DNA of 49,764 nucleotides from the NCBI GenBank assembly GCA_029864405.1, contig JAOTTP010000013.1, positions 1 through 49,764 of the forward strand. Direction: 5' to 3'. Below, in pieces: positions 1 to 7,913 of the stretch. The notes beneath the pieces are model-generated. The model was not told the origin of the DNA and searched no databases. It saw only the letters and a list, made by a program, of their open reading frames with translations. The stretch is from Nitrospirota bacterium (GTDB taxonomy: Bacteria > Nitrospirota > Nitrospiria > Nitrospirales > UBA8639). Each line of letters opens with the position of its first letter. The first letter of the stretch is position 1. The translations under genes and the position numbers were made by a program.

Positions 1-1
1 C

Positions 2-544
2 CTGACATTCTATAGCAAATATCATGTGGTGGGGACTCCGATCGGACTCGACGAAGCCGACAATTATGTGACCCCAGAGGTTGAGATCACGTTGACCTCC
101 GACATTAGCTATGTGTTCAATCCCGATTGTCCCACGGGCAATCAATGGGACACTCTTGTTCACGGATGCGCTGGGATCGTCACAGAGCTAACAGAAACCG
201 CCACTGCGTCGACTACCTCGGCTTCCTATGTCGTGCTTACCGGAATGACCACCACGCCCATTGCGGGGTCCTATCTGGTGTCGTTTTCGGCTTCCGGGCG
301 AACCACTACGTTTGGTCAAGACTGTCAATATGCCATCTTTCAAAATGGCTCTATCATTTCCCATACAGAACGCAATCTGGATTTTAATTCCGGGGGGACC
401 CAAGCTGACGATATCTACATGGCTATGCATACCCAAGCCCTCGTCTCCGTGAATGGATCGGAAGTGGTGGAAGTCCGGTACCTAGGAAATGGCAATAATT
501 TCAATGTGGAAGAAAGAAGTTTGCTTCTACACAGACTGCCCTGA
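2..544 (+). CDS. Pilin-like or surface protein, C-terminal part (5' end outside window)
   Basis: The frame is open from base 2, so the gene starts upstream of the window. The visible 180 residues have two parts. The first carries the segment GTPIGLDEADNYVTPE, which recurs almost unchanged as GTRIGLDEADPYATPE near the end of the next gene. The second, about 115 residues, is rich in Thr, Ser, Val and aromatic residues in a beta-strand pattern and ends in a strand-like RSLLLHRLP. It resembles the jelly-roll heads (C1q/TNF-like or fibre-tip type) on surface fibres, but I cannot assign it to a family by eye. Because the neighbour has a prepilin N-terminus and shares the middle module, this is probably also a type IV prepilin-like protein with an added C-terminal head. 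Exact function is unknown. Confidence 0.65.
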   Translation: MTFYSKYHVVGTPIGLDEADNYVTPEVEITLTSDISYVFNPDCPTGNQWDTLVHGCAGIVTELTETATASTTSASYVVLTGMTTTPIAGSYLVSFSASGRTTTFGQDCQYAIFQNGSIISHTERNLDFNSGGTQADDIYMAMHTQALVSVNGSEVVEVRYLGNGNNFNVEERSLLLHRLP

Positions 545-697
545 TTGCCTGCGTATGAGCCGGGGTTTTGCCTCTTCCTTCTTCCCTTCTCCATGAAGTT
601 AAGGCCCACATCTTCTTCTCCGATACAAAGCCTGAATGCCCTGTCCAGGGGGAGAGTTTCGCGTTCATGGGCCAGGACAGGAAGATATTGGGGCTGT

Positions 698-1501
698 ATG
701 TTGCAAATTCATTTTTTTCACCCGGCATTGCGGTCTTCCATCTTACGATGGCGGGAGGTCCGTGGGTTCACACTTGTTGAAATGATCGGCGTGGTGGCCA
801 TACTGGCTATTCTGATCGGCGTATTGGCCCCGAATGTTATTGGCCGCATAAAGTCAGCAAACCAGGATGCTGAGAATCAAAATTTACAAGCGATTGCCAA
901 AGGGGTGAACTTGTACCTTCAACAGAACGGGGCGTTCCCTCCAAATCTTTCGGTACTCAGCCCGGACAATATTCAGCTCCCTCCAGCTCAACTCACGGCC
1001 AACACTAATGGGTATACCAGATATTATTTTTTGCAACCCAATCTGAGTGGTTTCAGCAATGCCACCGGACTCTCATCAACCCAAATCGCGGATGCGCGGT
1101 TTTTGTTGATTTCTAATCTTTCACAAAATGAGAGCCCAACCATTACCAACGATGCAGAGTTTGAGACCTGGTGGGGCACCGATGAAACCCCGACGCCTGA
1201 TCTCAAGATTCATCGGGGGCATGTGGCAGATCTTTTTCACCTACTTAGTCTCAGGGCCGAAGGTGCCGGTGGAAGCTTTTCGATCGATGGGACCGTCACG
1301 AATTCAGGCGGTGGCACCCTTTCTTCTCATGTACAATATCACCTGAGCGGTACCAGGATTGGACTGGATGAAGCCGATCCCTATGCGACGCCTGAGATTC
1401 TATTTATCCTGACCGATGAGGTTGCTTACCAGTTTGACACAGATTGTGTAGCTGGATCATCGCAATGGCGAGTGATTACTAAGGTGTGCTACAGCCCCTA
1501 G
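698..1501 (+). CDS. Type IV prepilin-like / pseudopilin (GspG-type) protein
   Basis: Residues 23-45 carry the class III signal: a basic leader, then GFTLVEM, where the prepilin peptidase would cut after Gly and methylate Phe, followed by a hydrophobic helix (IGVVAILAILIGVLAPNVIG). The next stretch, with QNLQAIAKGVNLYLQQNGAFPP, resembles the GspG/PilE alpha1 spine and the start of the globular head. The C-terminus repeats the GLDEADxYxTPE module of the preceding gene and ends with two cysteines that could form a disulfide. I chose ATG 698 because it gives a short basic leader; the frame is open back to 545 but lacks a pilin-like leader there. It probably lies in the inner membrane or a pilus/type II-like filament. 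About 150 bp separate it from the upstream paralog, so the two are likely co-transcribed. Confidence 0.75.
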   Translation: MLQIHFFHPALRSSILRWREVRGFTLVEMIGVVAILAILIGVLAPNVIGRIKSANQDAENQNLQAIAKGVNLYLQQNGAFPPNLSVLSPDNIQLPPAQLTANTNGYTRYYFLQPNLSGFSNATGLSSTQIADARFLLISNLSQNESPTITNDAEFETWWGTDETPTPDLKIHRGHVADLFHLLSLRAEGAGGSFSIDGTVTNSGGGTLSSHVQYHLSGTRIGLDEADPYATPEILFILTDEVAYQFDTDCVAGSSQWRVITKVCYSP

Positions 1502-1862
1502 GAGAGTGCGTTGTTCGTATTTCGTGAAAGCGAAATCCACCCCCTCCGATGGAATACAAAATACGAGATACAACAGTAGAATGACCTGGTGTCAAGGCAA
1601 TTAACAAACCATTCTTGACCCTTTTCTGATTCTCCCTCCGGCTTCCTGCCTTGTTCGTGGTCAAGGACCAAATCCCCGGAAGCTGAGACGCTCCCGAGCT
1701 CTAAATCTCATGAGGTACAAGGCCGGGTGTGGCAGGTGGAATTTTCTTCCAGTTGTTTACTCCACGTGAGGATGCGGCAACGGGTAGTCCAGGGATGTTT
1801 CCGGCCAGACAAAAAGTAAGGCCCACACTTTACGAGTGTGGGCCTTACCGGATCCGCTGGAA
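1502..1862. other. Intergenic region between convergent genes
   Basis: This gap separates the plus-strand pilin-like gene from the minus-strand TPR gene. I see no convincing coding sequence. Its only clear structure is the hairpin at 1816-1848, described separately. Confidence 0.6.
1811..1848 (-). terminator. Rho-independent terminator of the TPR gene
   Basis: A perfect 14-bp stem (1816-1829 with 1835-1848) closes a 5-nt loop. Read on the minus strand the stem is followed by a run of five T (AAAAA at 1811-1815 on the plus strand). It lies 15 bp beyond the TPR gene stop, which fits an intrinsic terminator for that gene. It may also stop plus-strand transcription from the pilin genes. Confidence 0.85.
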
Positions 1863-2651
1863 TCAAAATTGCGAGTTTGAGCGGGATTGCAGGTCAAGGA
1901 GAGCGATGCCGGCGAAGGGATCTCCGAGTTTGGAGGCTTGATCGAATAGTCGACGAGCGGTCTGAGGATCTGAATGACCAACGTGGCCATCTACATAGAG
2001 ATACCCCAGGAGAACGAGTGCGGAAGAAAGTTGGGGGTTGAGTTCAAGCGCCTGTTGAATGGCTTCTTTGGCATGTTCAATATAGCCCAGACTTTTTAGC
2101 GCGATGCCGAGGCCGACATGCGCGTTGGCCGAGCTTGGATGATTCCTGATGGCTTCTCGATAGGCAGTCATCGCGTCTTCCGGCCGGCCGTTTAGTAATG
2201 ACCGCCATCCCATGTTCGTCTGGATTTGTGTGTCGTTTTTGGGTAGCCGATCTGCCGAGGGTATGGGGTTCTTTGCTGGAGTGGAATGGGGTTGTTGAGA
2301 CGGTGCAGCTTTGAGTTCGGTAGTCTGCGGTTGAAGGGAAGTGAGGGGAAGAGTCGAATGCTCAACAGTTGGTGAGGTGTTGGGATCGAGACGAGACTGC
2401 GAGTGAGGAGAGATATATTTGTTGATCGTTTCCAGTTGGCGGATGAAAGGCTGATAGTCAGACTCCTGTCCGTGACTCAGGTCTTGGGACCCCGGTAGGG
2501 TCAAATGGCTTCCTAGAGCGGAAGACCACGTTAATATTCCTAGCCCGATGAGGGTACCGGGAAGCCACGTGGCCCAGGAAGCCCTTGGCGTCGTTGATGT
2601 TCGGTTGGCTATTGCCCTTGGTCCTGGACATGAAGAGATATGGTGTCTCAT
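1863..2651 (-). CDS. Membrane-anchored TPR protein
   Basis: This 262-residue protein has a basic N-terminal stretch and one hydrophobic segment at about residues 28-48 (WLPGTLIGLGILTW). A Ser/Pro/Gln-rich low-complexity linker runs to about residue 145, and tetratricopeptide repeats fill the C-terminal 110 residues. Visible repeats include GWRSLLNGRPEDAMTAYREA, then AHVGLGIALKSLGYIEHAKE and a Sel1-like final unit around DPQTARRLFDQASKLGDPFA. TPRs mediate protein-protein contacts, so a scaffold role at the envelope is the most that can be said. Another ATG in frame is not obvious, and the start at 2651 gives a normal signal-anchor. The gene is monocistronic, with a strong terminator just after it. 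Confidence 0.8.
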   Translation of the reverse strand: MRHHISSCPGPRAIANRTSTTPRASWATWLPGTLIGLGILTWSSALGSHLTLPGSQDLSHGQESDYQPFIRQLETINKYISPHSQSRLDPNTSPTVEHSTLPLTSLQPQTTELKAAPSQQPHSTPAKNPIPSADRLPKNDTQIQTNMGWRSLLNGRPEDAMTAYREAIRNHPSSANAHVGLGIALKSLGYIEHAKEAIQQALELNPQLSSALVLLGYLYVDGHVGHSDPQTARRLFDQASKLGDPFAGIALLDLQSRSNSQF

Positions 2652-2884
2652 GAACGCTCATTGCACGGATGGTTCCAGGTTGAAGGTATCGGACAATAGG
2701 CGACATGCTTAAGAGAATTACGTGCGAAGTGGGAGCGAATAGTCAAAAACTCAAATCAATGAGCTGACAACGGGCAACAAGAGCATACATGCGTCTGTGT
2801 TGAGGCATTAGACGGTTCTAGGATACAAAATAGAAATAGCCCTGCGAGGATTCAGCGCCTGAGATGAGGCCTGAGGCAGGTAAC

Positions 2885-2914
2885 AAGGCCCACCCGTAGA
2901 TTCAGGTGGGCCTT
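2885..2914 (-). terminator. Hairpin downstream of bolA-grx
   Basis: A 10-bp perfect stem (2885-2894 with 2905-2914) lies about 30 bp beyond the glutaredoxin stop. The stem sequence AAGGCCCACC nearly matches the stem of the terminator at 1816-1848. No T-run follows on the minus strand, so it may act weakly or only as an mRNA 3' end structure. Confidence 0.5.
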
Positions 2915-2943
2915 CTGGGCGTGGGAGACGTATGTCTCGATTG

Positions 2944-3276
2944 TTAGGTGGCTTGATCGGGAAAAGCTGCTTTTAAAAGGGGTTGCAATTCCCCTTTTTC
3001 TTCCATCGGGCCCAAGACATCCGTATCGCCATAAAACTGGCCATTAATGAAGACTTTTGGCAAAGTCGGCCAGTTGGTCATTTTGGAAAGAGCCTCCCGC
3101 TTTTCAGGACTTGGCAGGGCGTTGATCAATTCGTAGGGGTAGCCGAACTTGTTGAAAAACTCCATGGTCTCCACGGTAAATCCGCACTGCGGTGCCGTCT
3201 TGGTGCCTTTCCCGTAGATGAGAATTTTGTGTTTGGCGATTTCTTTGTTAATTTCGTCTTCAATGGGCGTACTCAT
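2944..3276 (-). CDS. grxD: Monothiol glutaredoxin, Grx4/GrxD family (CGFT variant)
   Basis: This 110-residue protein is typical of single-domain monothiol glutaredoxins, which bind a [2Fe-2S] cluster with glutathione and pass it on, often together with BolA. The segment KGTKTAPQCGFT places the active cysteine at residue 31; the family consensus is CGFS, so Ser is replaced by Thr here. WPTLPKVFINGQ holds the cis-Pro glutathione site, but the usual GGxDI loop reads GDTDVL. The ATG at 3276 is chosen because a strong AAGGAGG lies 7-8 nt upstream; an in-frame ATG at 3300 would lie inside bolA. The Shine-Dalgarno sequence overlaps the last codons of bolA, implying translational coupling. Function is confident from family and partner gene. 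Confidence 0.9.
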   Translation of the reverse strand: MSTPIEDEINKEIAKHKILIYGKGTKTAPQCGFTVETMEFFNKFGYPYELINALPSPEKREALSKMTNWPTLPKVFINGQFYGDTDVLGPMEEKGELQPLLKAAFPDQAT

Positions 3277-3280
3277 TGGG

Positions 3281-3529
3281 TTATCCTCCTTGGGCTTCAT
3301 TACGGGTTTTTGCCTGAATTTCTAGGGCATGAATGCGTCCGTCTTTCATGGGCGCGTCAAGGGCTTGGTAAATCATTCGATGACGGTCCAACAAATTCTT
3401 TCCTTCGAAGGCATTGGAAATAACTTTGACGGTAAAATGGTCCATGGTACCTGTTCGATCAAGAACCGAGACTTCGGCATCGCCCAAGGCTTGCTGAAGT
3501 TGAGTGCTGAGATCTTCAAATGTCATCAT
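3281..3529 (-). CDS. bolA: BolA family protein
   Basis: This 82-residue protein matches BolA in size and pattern: an N-terminal helix (LSTQLQQALG), a strand containing DHFTVKVISNAFEGKNLLDRH, and the motif RHRMIYQALDAPMKDGRIHALEIQAKT, which includes the conserved RH and HAL positions. BolA proteins form heterodimers with monothiol glutaredoxins and take part in Fe-S cluster handling and iron sensing. The grx gene begins 4 bp after this stop, with its ribosome binding site inside this gene's 3' end, so the two are clearly one operon. Two adjacent ATG codons (3529 and 3526) are possible starts, and the upstream Shine-Dalgarno signal is weak. Confidence 0.92.
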   Translation of the reverse strand: MMTFEDLSTQLQQALGDAEVSVLDRTGTMDHFTVKVISNAFEGKNLLDRHRMIYQALDAPMKDGRIHALEIQAKTRNEAQGG

Positions 3530-3651
3530 GGGGAAGGTGTAATCCTAGTGAAAAAAAGATGGGATGTTCAGACATCACTATACCGGAGAGAGAATTTTCT
3601 GCGCAATGTGGATTTGAAATAATTGGGCGTGAAGCGTGAGGGAGTGAGGTG

Positions 3652-3780
3652 TAAGGCGTGAGGGGGTAAGGAATACGAGGGAAGATATGGAGAAGTTGAG
3701 GAGAATGTGGAGGAGAAATTCTTTGTTTTGACTCCTGGCCCCTGACTATTAACGCCTTACGCTTTACCCCTCACGCCTTA
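3652..3780. repeat. Inverted repeat of GTAAGGCGTGAGGG type
   Basis: The sequence at 3652-3669 and its near-exact reverse complement at 3764-3780 bracket about 94 bp. Around each arm are degenerate extra copies of GCGTGARG/CTCACGCC (for example at 3628-3650 and 3751-3763). The right arm includes the stop codon of the esterase gene. The region codes for nothing convincing. Confidence 0.7.
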
Positions 3781-4512
3781 CTTCTGACTGTTCACTTCAG
3801 GATACAGTACGGATTGCAGAAAGGCTTCGAGGCCTTGCAACACTTGAATGGGAATTTCATGCCCCCCACGGAATTCTACCCAACTGACGGGTAAACCGGC
3901 CGTTTGGATATGCTCACGAAGTTGCTGCGCCATGGAAAACGCTAAAATGGGATCATCGGTGCCATGGCTTTGAAACACCGGGAGACCTTGGCGGTTGGGC
4001 AGGCGAGTGAGCCATTCTTGCCTGGCAATGAGGGTGCCTGATAGCAGTGCCAAGCCTGCCAGGGGAATTTCGGAATGGAGGACCAGGTCGGTCGACAGCA
4101 TGGCTCCCTGGGAAAACCCTCCAAGGACCAGCGACCGAGAGGGTACCGATAAGGTTTCTGTGGCGAGAGAGAGTAGGTCGTGCACTTGTGTGCGGGCCGG
4201 TGGCAGCCCACGAGGAATTTCTTCTGACAATGCATCCCACTGCCCCTGAGCTCTGGCTTTTGTGATGCGTTCCATGTCCAGCATCCACCAGGCTCGGGCA
4301 TCCCCAAAGCCCATGTCCAGTTTCAGTGGGGCGGCAGGAAAGAGGAAACGGACTTCATCCGGGATATTGAGATAGCGCCATAAGGCGACTAAATCATCCC
4401 CTGGGGCTCCAAATCCATGCAAGAGAACCACAAGTGGTCCCTCGCCGCTTCCTTGGCGATCCAGGCCACCCGTAATACACACATCTAATCCGGCCCAATG
4501 TTCGTGTCGCAT
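3778..4512 (-). CDS. Carboxylesterase / phospholipase-type alpha/beta hydrolase
   Basis: This 244-residue alpha/beta hydrolase belongs to the small serine carboxylesterase group (PF02230-like, similar to YpfH and bacterial lysophospholipases). VVLLHGFGAPGDD at about 28-40 forms the oxyanion-loop region. GGFSQGA places the nucleophile at Ser134, SHGTDDPIL the acid near Asp187, and FRGGHEIP the base at His218. No signal peptide is visible, so it is probably cytosolic. Its substrate cannot be told from sequence; the family hydrolyses short carboxylic and thioesters. The stop codon lies inside an inverted repeat, so the last few residues (about NSQK) may have been changed by that element. Confidence 0.85.
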   Translation of the reverse strand: MRHEHWAGLDVCITGGLDRQGSGEGPLVVLLHGFGAPGDDLVALWRYLNIPDEVRFLFPAAPLKLDMGFGDARAWWMLDMERITKARAQGQWDALSEEIPRGLPPARTQVHDLLSLATETLSVPSRSLVLGGFSQGAMLSTDLVLHSEIPLAGLALLSGTLIARQEWLTRLPNRQGLPVFQSHGTDDPILAFSMAQQLREHIQTAGLPVSWVEFRGGHEIPIQVLQGLEAFLQSVLYPEVNSQK

Positions 4513-4625
4513 ACAGTCAGAAATCTAATGATGAGGAAGAGAACAGGGAAAAATATTCGATTGCCTATGCATCGATGAGATGAAAGGGCAACTCTGATAC
4601 TGGAGGGTGAATCTTATTGAAGATG

Positions 4626-4805
4626 CTAATGTCCCATTTTGGGGGCGCCAGCGTTGGCGCCTTGTGTGATAAGCGGAATCCGCAAGATCTGGTGACAGTG
4701 ATTGCAGACGATTTTCAAGGTATTCTCATCGGCATATTCAATGTCTTCTTCTTTTTTCCAAAATAACTTGCTGCATTTTGGACATTTTCTGACTAACATC
4801 GACAT
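4626..4805 (-). CDS. Small zinc-ribbon protein
   Basis: The 59-residue product begins MSMLVRKCPKCSKLFWKK and has a second pair CNHCHQ, so two CxxC knuckles about 27 residues apart likely hold one Zn ion. I placed the start at 4805 because AAGGGAG lies about 9 nt upstream; the frame stays open to 4943, but that would run over the divergent gene's start. A second ATG at 4799 is also possible. The function is unknown. Such ribbons serve as nucleic-acid or protein docking modules. It is divergently arranged with the GNAT gene. Confidence 0.75.
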   Translation of the reverse strand: MSMLVRKCPKCSKLFWKKEEDIEYADENTLKIVCNHCHQILRIPLITQGANAGAPKMGH

Positions 4806-4847
4806 CGGCACGACTCCCTTTTCCTGTCGCGTATTTCTAGTGGACTT

Positions 4848-4877
4848 AGTGTAATACATCTTGCCACAATCTGCCAA
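4848..4877 (-). promoter_or_regulatory. Candidate sigma70-type promoter of the zinc-ribbon gene
   Basis: On the minus strand TTGGCA (4872-4877) and TACACT (4848-4853) are 18 bp apart and lie 43 bp upstream of the ATG at 4805. Both boxes fit the -35/-10 consensus reasonably. This is prediction only. Confidence 0.4.
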
Positions 4878-4880
4878 CGC

Positions 4881-5300
4881 ATGATCAATTTTTTGGATTC
4901 CCCCGATATTCAGGCGCAACAGCTTTTGGCATTGTTCTGTCAAACGGATTGGGCTGGTGATCGTTCACTGGATGACACTCAACGCATGCTGGCTCATACG
5001 GATGTGGCCATTTCTGCCTGGGATGGTCCCAGACTGGTCGGATTCGGGAGGGTGTTGACTGATTTTATCTATCGGGCCTCGATTTGGGATGTGATTGTCG
5101 ATCGGGCCTATCAGGATCGAGATATTGGGAAAGAGATTATCCAGCGAATTTTGAAGCATCCCAAACTGGAACGAGTAGAGCTGTTTTGGCTCTGCACCAG
5201 GCGCTATCAAGGGTTTTATGCCTCTTTGGGATTTTCTGATAAAGAACAGACCGGTATGGTCTGGAATCGGCGCAAACAGATTCCACCTCTCACGGAATAA
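4881..5300 (+). CDS. GNAT-family N-acetyltransferase
   Basis: This 139-residue protein has the GNAT order of elements: an N-terminal helix, the central strand VGFGRVLTDF and SIWDVIVDRAYQDRDIGKEI, where motif A appears as a variant of the acetyl-CoA pyrophosphate loop (RDIGKEI in place of RGxGxG/A), and the C-terminal LFWLCTRRYQGFYASLGF, a standard motif B ending. It would transfer an acyl group from CoA to an unknown small molecule or protein amine. The start at ATG 4881 lacks a strong ribosome binding site. It is divergent from the zinc-ribbon gene and about 90 bp upstream of anmK on the same strand. Confidence 0.85.
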   Translation: MINFLDSPDIQAQQLLALFCQTDWAGDRSLDDTQRMLAHTDVAISAWDGPRLVGFGRVLTDFIYRASIWDVIVDRAYQDRDIGKEIIQRILKHPKLERVELFWLCTRRYQGFYASLGFSDKEQTGMVWNRRKQIPPLTE

Positions 5301-5390
5301 TTCTTTGAGTAGCGATGGGCTTTGGTGAGACTTGGAATGTGTCGATAGTCATTCCATTGATGAATCCAGGCCAATGAATCGAGGTGATGA

Positions 5391-6551
5391 GTGATTGTTG
5401 TGGGGTTGATGTCAGGGACGTCCGCGGATGGCGTGGACGCGGCGGTGGTGGATATTCGAGGAATGGGACATGGTCTTACGAGTACACTGCTCAAACATGT
5501 TGGTCGTCCGTATTCTTCCAGGCTTCGGCAATTCATTTTACAAGTTTGTGAGCAAGGGACAGTCGGGCAGATCTGTCACCTCAATGTGGTCCTGGGGGAA
5601 GTGTTTGCTAAAACCGCGCTGTCAGCGATAAAACATTCCGGTGTTTCTCCTCAACGAGTGGCGTTGATCGGCTCACATGGTCAAACGATTCATCATCGGC
5701 CCGCCGCGATCTATGAGCCTGGTATTGGTCAGATCCGTTCGACGCTGCAAATTGGAGATCCCCACGTGATTGCGGAACGTACCGGAATCACGACCGTATC
5801 GGATTTTCGAGCCAGAGACCTGGCCGCGGGCGGAGAGGGGGCTCCATTGACTCCTTATGTCCATGCCCTCCTCTTTGCTCAGAAGCGTGCCACGCGAATG
5901 GTGGTCAATCTGGGAGGGATTGCCAATGTGACCGTACTGCCTGGCGGTGGAAAATTGGCAATGGTGCAGGCGTTTGATACAGGACCGTGCAATATGTTGT
6001 TGGATGGATTGGTGGCTATCGAGACGAAGGGGAAGGCTAGATTTGACCAGGGTGGTCGTCTTGCCAGGAAGGGGCAGGTGGATGGGAGCTTGCTTCGTTG
6101 GCTGCTTGCTCATCCCTATGTGTCTCGACGGCCTCCCAAATCCACGGGGCGTGAGATGTTTGGAGAGGGCTATATTCAGCGCGTGTGGGCTCAAGGGCAG
6201 CGTCGCCATTTGGCTTTCCCCGATCTTTTAGCGACGAGCTGTCGGTTTATTGCTCAGGTGACTCACAACGCTCAAAAGTGGACGAGGAATGTCACTGATG
6301 AGGTGGTGGTTGGAGGCGGGGGGGTGCGGAATGCTCGTCTCTGGTCAGAACTGTCCGGTGTATTCGATCCCATTCCCGTGAAGCGCATGGATGCTTATGG
6401 GGCATCCAGCCAAGCATTTGAGGCGCAAGCCTTTGCGGTGTTGGCGTATCAAACAGTTCAGGGAGTCTGTGCCAACCTTCCTAAGGTCACGGGGGCGCGC
6501 CGTCCGGTTATTTTGGGGACGGTGACTCCTGGTATTCACGGACTTCCCTAG
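5391..6551 (+). CDS. anmK: Anhydro-N-acetylmuramic acid kinase
   Basis: AnmK phosphorylates and opens 1,6-anhydro-N-acetylmuramic acid released from murein during wall turnover, giving MurNAc-6-phosphate for recycling. The 386-residue product starts VGLMSGTSADGVDAAVVD, the family's signature phosphate-binding strand. Further matches are GSHGQTIHH, LQIGDPHVIAE, DFRARDLAAGGEGAPL, VNLGGIANVT, AFDTGPCNMLLD and VVGGGGVRNARLW. Length is normal. The start is GTG 5391, preceded by GAGGTGA about 5 nt upstream. It acts in the cytosol. The next gene begins about 40 bp downstream on the same strand and is probably co-transcribed. Confidence 0.96.
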   Translation: MIVVGLMSGTSADGVDAAVVDIRGMGHGLTSTLLKHVGRPYSSRLRQFILQVCEQGTVGQICHLNVVLGEVFAKTALSAIKHSGVSPQRVALIGSHGQTIHHRPAAIYEPGIGQIRSTLQIGDPHVIAERTGITTVSDFRARDLAAGGEGAPLTPYVHALLFAQKRATRMVVNLGGIANVTVLPGGGKLAMVQAFDTGPCNMLLDGLVAIETKGKARFDQGGRLARKGQVDGSLLRWLLAHPYVSRRPPKSTGREMFGEGYIQRVWAQGQRRHLAFPDLLATSCRFIAQVTHNAQKWTRNVTDEVVVGGGGVRNARLWSELSGVFDPIPVKRMDAYGASSQAFEAQAFAVLAYQTVQGVCANLPKVTGARRPVILGTVTPGIHGLP

Positions 6552-6590
6552 GATCTTCCTCATGGTTCATTGTTTTTTCACCCTGGCGAA

Positions 6591-7136
6591 ATGACGGATG
6601 GGTTGATGCCTCAGAACGGACTCTCACTGATTCTCTTGGCGGGCTTCATGCTCGGAGTGGTGCTGTTGTTGCGATGGATCTGGCGCCGCCCCCTTCCAGC
6701 AGGCTCCCTACCACCTTTGAGTCCTGAATCTGGTGAGAGCGTGGTGACTGCTCGACCTCTCATGTCTCCGGAAGAAGCGACTCTGTACAACTTGATTACC
6801 TTGGCAGCCCGTGACCATATGCTGGTTTTGGCCAAAATCCCCCTCTTAAGTGTCCTGTCCGTTGTCGATAAAGATGAAGAAGCTCGAAAGGCGGCCATGC
6901 GAACGATTCAACCTGTTCGCTGCGACGTTGTTCTTGCGCATCCCGGCACACTGAAAGTCATGACGGTGATTACCTTGAAGAAGGATGCCTCCAGTGCGGA
7001 AGGACGAGAGGATCGGGATCGATTTGTGGAGACCCTGTTGAAAGCGGCAGGAATTCAATCGATTGTTCTTCAGGTCACTCAGACCTATTCGGTGGATCAA
7101 CTCACGGGATTGCTTGGTCTGGCTGAGGAAGAATAG
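6591..7136 (+). CDS. DUF2726-like protein with N-terminal membrane anchor
   Basis: This protein of about 181 residues opens with one transmembrane segment (LSLILLAGFMLGVVLLLRWIW), followed by a Pro-rich linker and a domain starting LMSPEEATLYNLITLAARDHMLVLAKIPL. That domain resembles DUF2726 (PF10881), a compact nuclease-like fold of unproven function found at the ends of membrane and topoisomerase-associated proteins. The usual D-x-V core appears as CDVVLAHPGTLKVMTVITLK. ATG 6591 and ATG 6606 are both possible starts; no good Shine-Dalgarno separates them, and a TTG at 6570 would add seven residues. It follows anmK on the same strand. Confidence 0.65.
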   Translation: MTDGLMPQNGLSLILLAGFMLGVVLLLRWIWRRPLPAGSLPPLSPESGESVVTARPLMSPEEATLYNLITLAARDHMLVLAKIPLLSVLSVVDKDEEARKAAMRTIQPVRCDVVLAHPGTLKVMTVITLKKDASSAEGREDRDRFVETLLKAAGIQSIVLQVTQTYSVDQLTGLLGLAEEE

Positions 7137-7195
7137 GGCAGGGAGCCTCAGGTCATTTTTTGGCAAAGAACCTGTGCGCGGGTGGTGTCGTGCGA

Positions 7196-7816
7196 TTATA
7201 TCGTGATGATCGGTAGGATCGCCTGAAAGGCCTTAAGACCCTCATCAACGATGGTACCTGTTTCGATTGCCGGATCATCTATTGGAAGAAACCGCGCAAT
7301 TTTAAAGAACGTGCGATGGTCGAGTGTGGCGGCGATTGCTGATCGTCGATCGTGTGTGATCGGAAGAGTCAAGCCTGGTCCGGCTTTCCACTCCCAGAGA
7401 GAGGGGCTGAGACAGAGACAGAGATGATGGTCTGCCACCTCCGAGTATCGATTAAACAGATTGCGTCGGTACTGCTTCACAAGTGAGCCCTCAACCATAA
7501 GGGCGAAGACCATGTGGTGACCCCACCAGAACAGGGATCGGAACGCGAGCTTGTTCTCACGGGTGTAGAATCTGGGGAAATCCACATATTGATACGGGAA
7601 ATCTTCCAGGTGTTCGCCTTTGACAAATTGCCTGGCTTGAGGATCGAATCCTTCAGGAGCCAGAAGGGGCTGCGAGGCGATTTCTGCCTCGAGCCGGTGA
7701 TGGAGGCTTTCCAGTACCTGTTTGATTTTGACTGAAATCGCGGCTTTCTTTCGGAAAAAATCCTGATCGGCCAAGAGGGCCAGTTCACCAGCGGTGAAGG
7801 AATGATTGGTATTCAT
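7196..7816 (-). CDS. Conserved-looking protein of unknown function
   Basis: I do not recognise this 206-residue protein. It is soluble, with no signal peptide or membrane segment. The N-terminal 60 residues look helical (ELALLADQDFFRKKAAISVK, then VLESLHHRLEAEI). The middle is aromatic-rich (FPYQYVDFPRFYTRENKLAF, FRSLFWWGHHMVFAL) and holds a His pair, and the C-terminus has several strand-like segments. It sits alone on the minus strand between anmK/DUF2726 and xthA, with its 5' end about 100 bp from the divergent xthA start. Composition matches its neighbours, so nothing suggests recent transfer. Confidence 0.7.
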   Translation of the reverse strand: MNTNHSFTAGELALLADQDFFRKKAAISVKIKQVLESLHHRLEAEIASQPLLAPEGFDPQARQFVKGEHLEDFPYQYVDFPRFYTRENKLAFRSLFWWGHHMVFALMVEGSLVKQYRRNLFNRYSEVADHHLCLCLSPSLWEWKAGPGLTLPITHDRRSAIAATLDHRTFFKIARFLPIDDPAIETGTIVDEGLKAFQAILPIITI

Positions 7817-7913
7817 CGGGTCACATGACCAAGGATCGGTTGTGGAGGGGCATCTGCCTTTTTCCTTTGAGGAATGTGCGTCGCGTGTGTGGCGAATGGG
7901 AGTCTCAGGACGG

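Noticed and set aside
3628-3780. CRISPR-like array around the GCGTGAGG repeats
   Set aside because: The units are short, degenerate and inverted, not evenly spaced direct repeats, and no cas genes are nearby. No CRISPR array was seen anywhere in the window.
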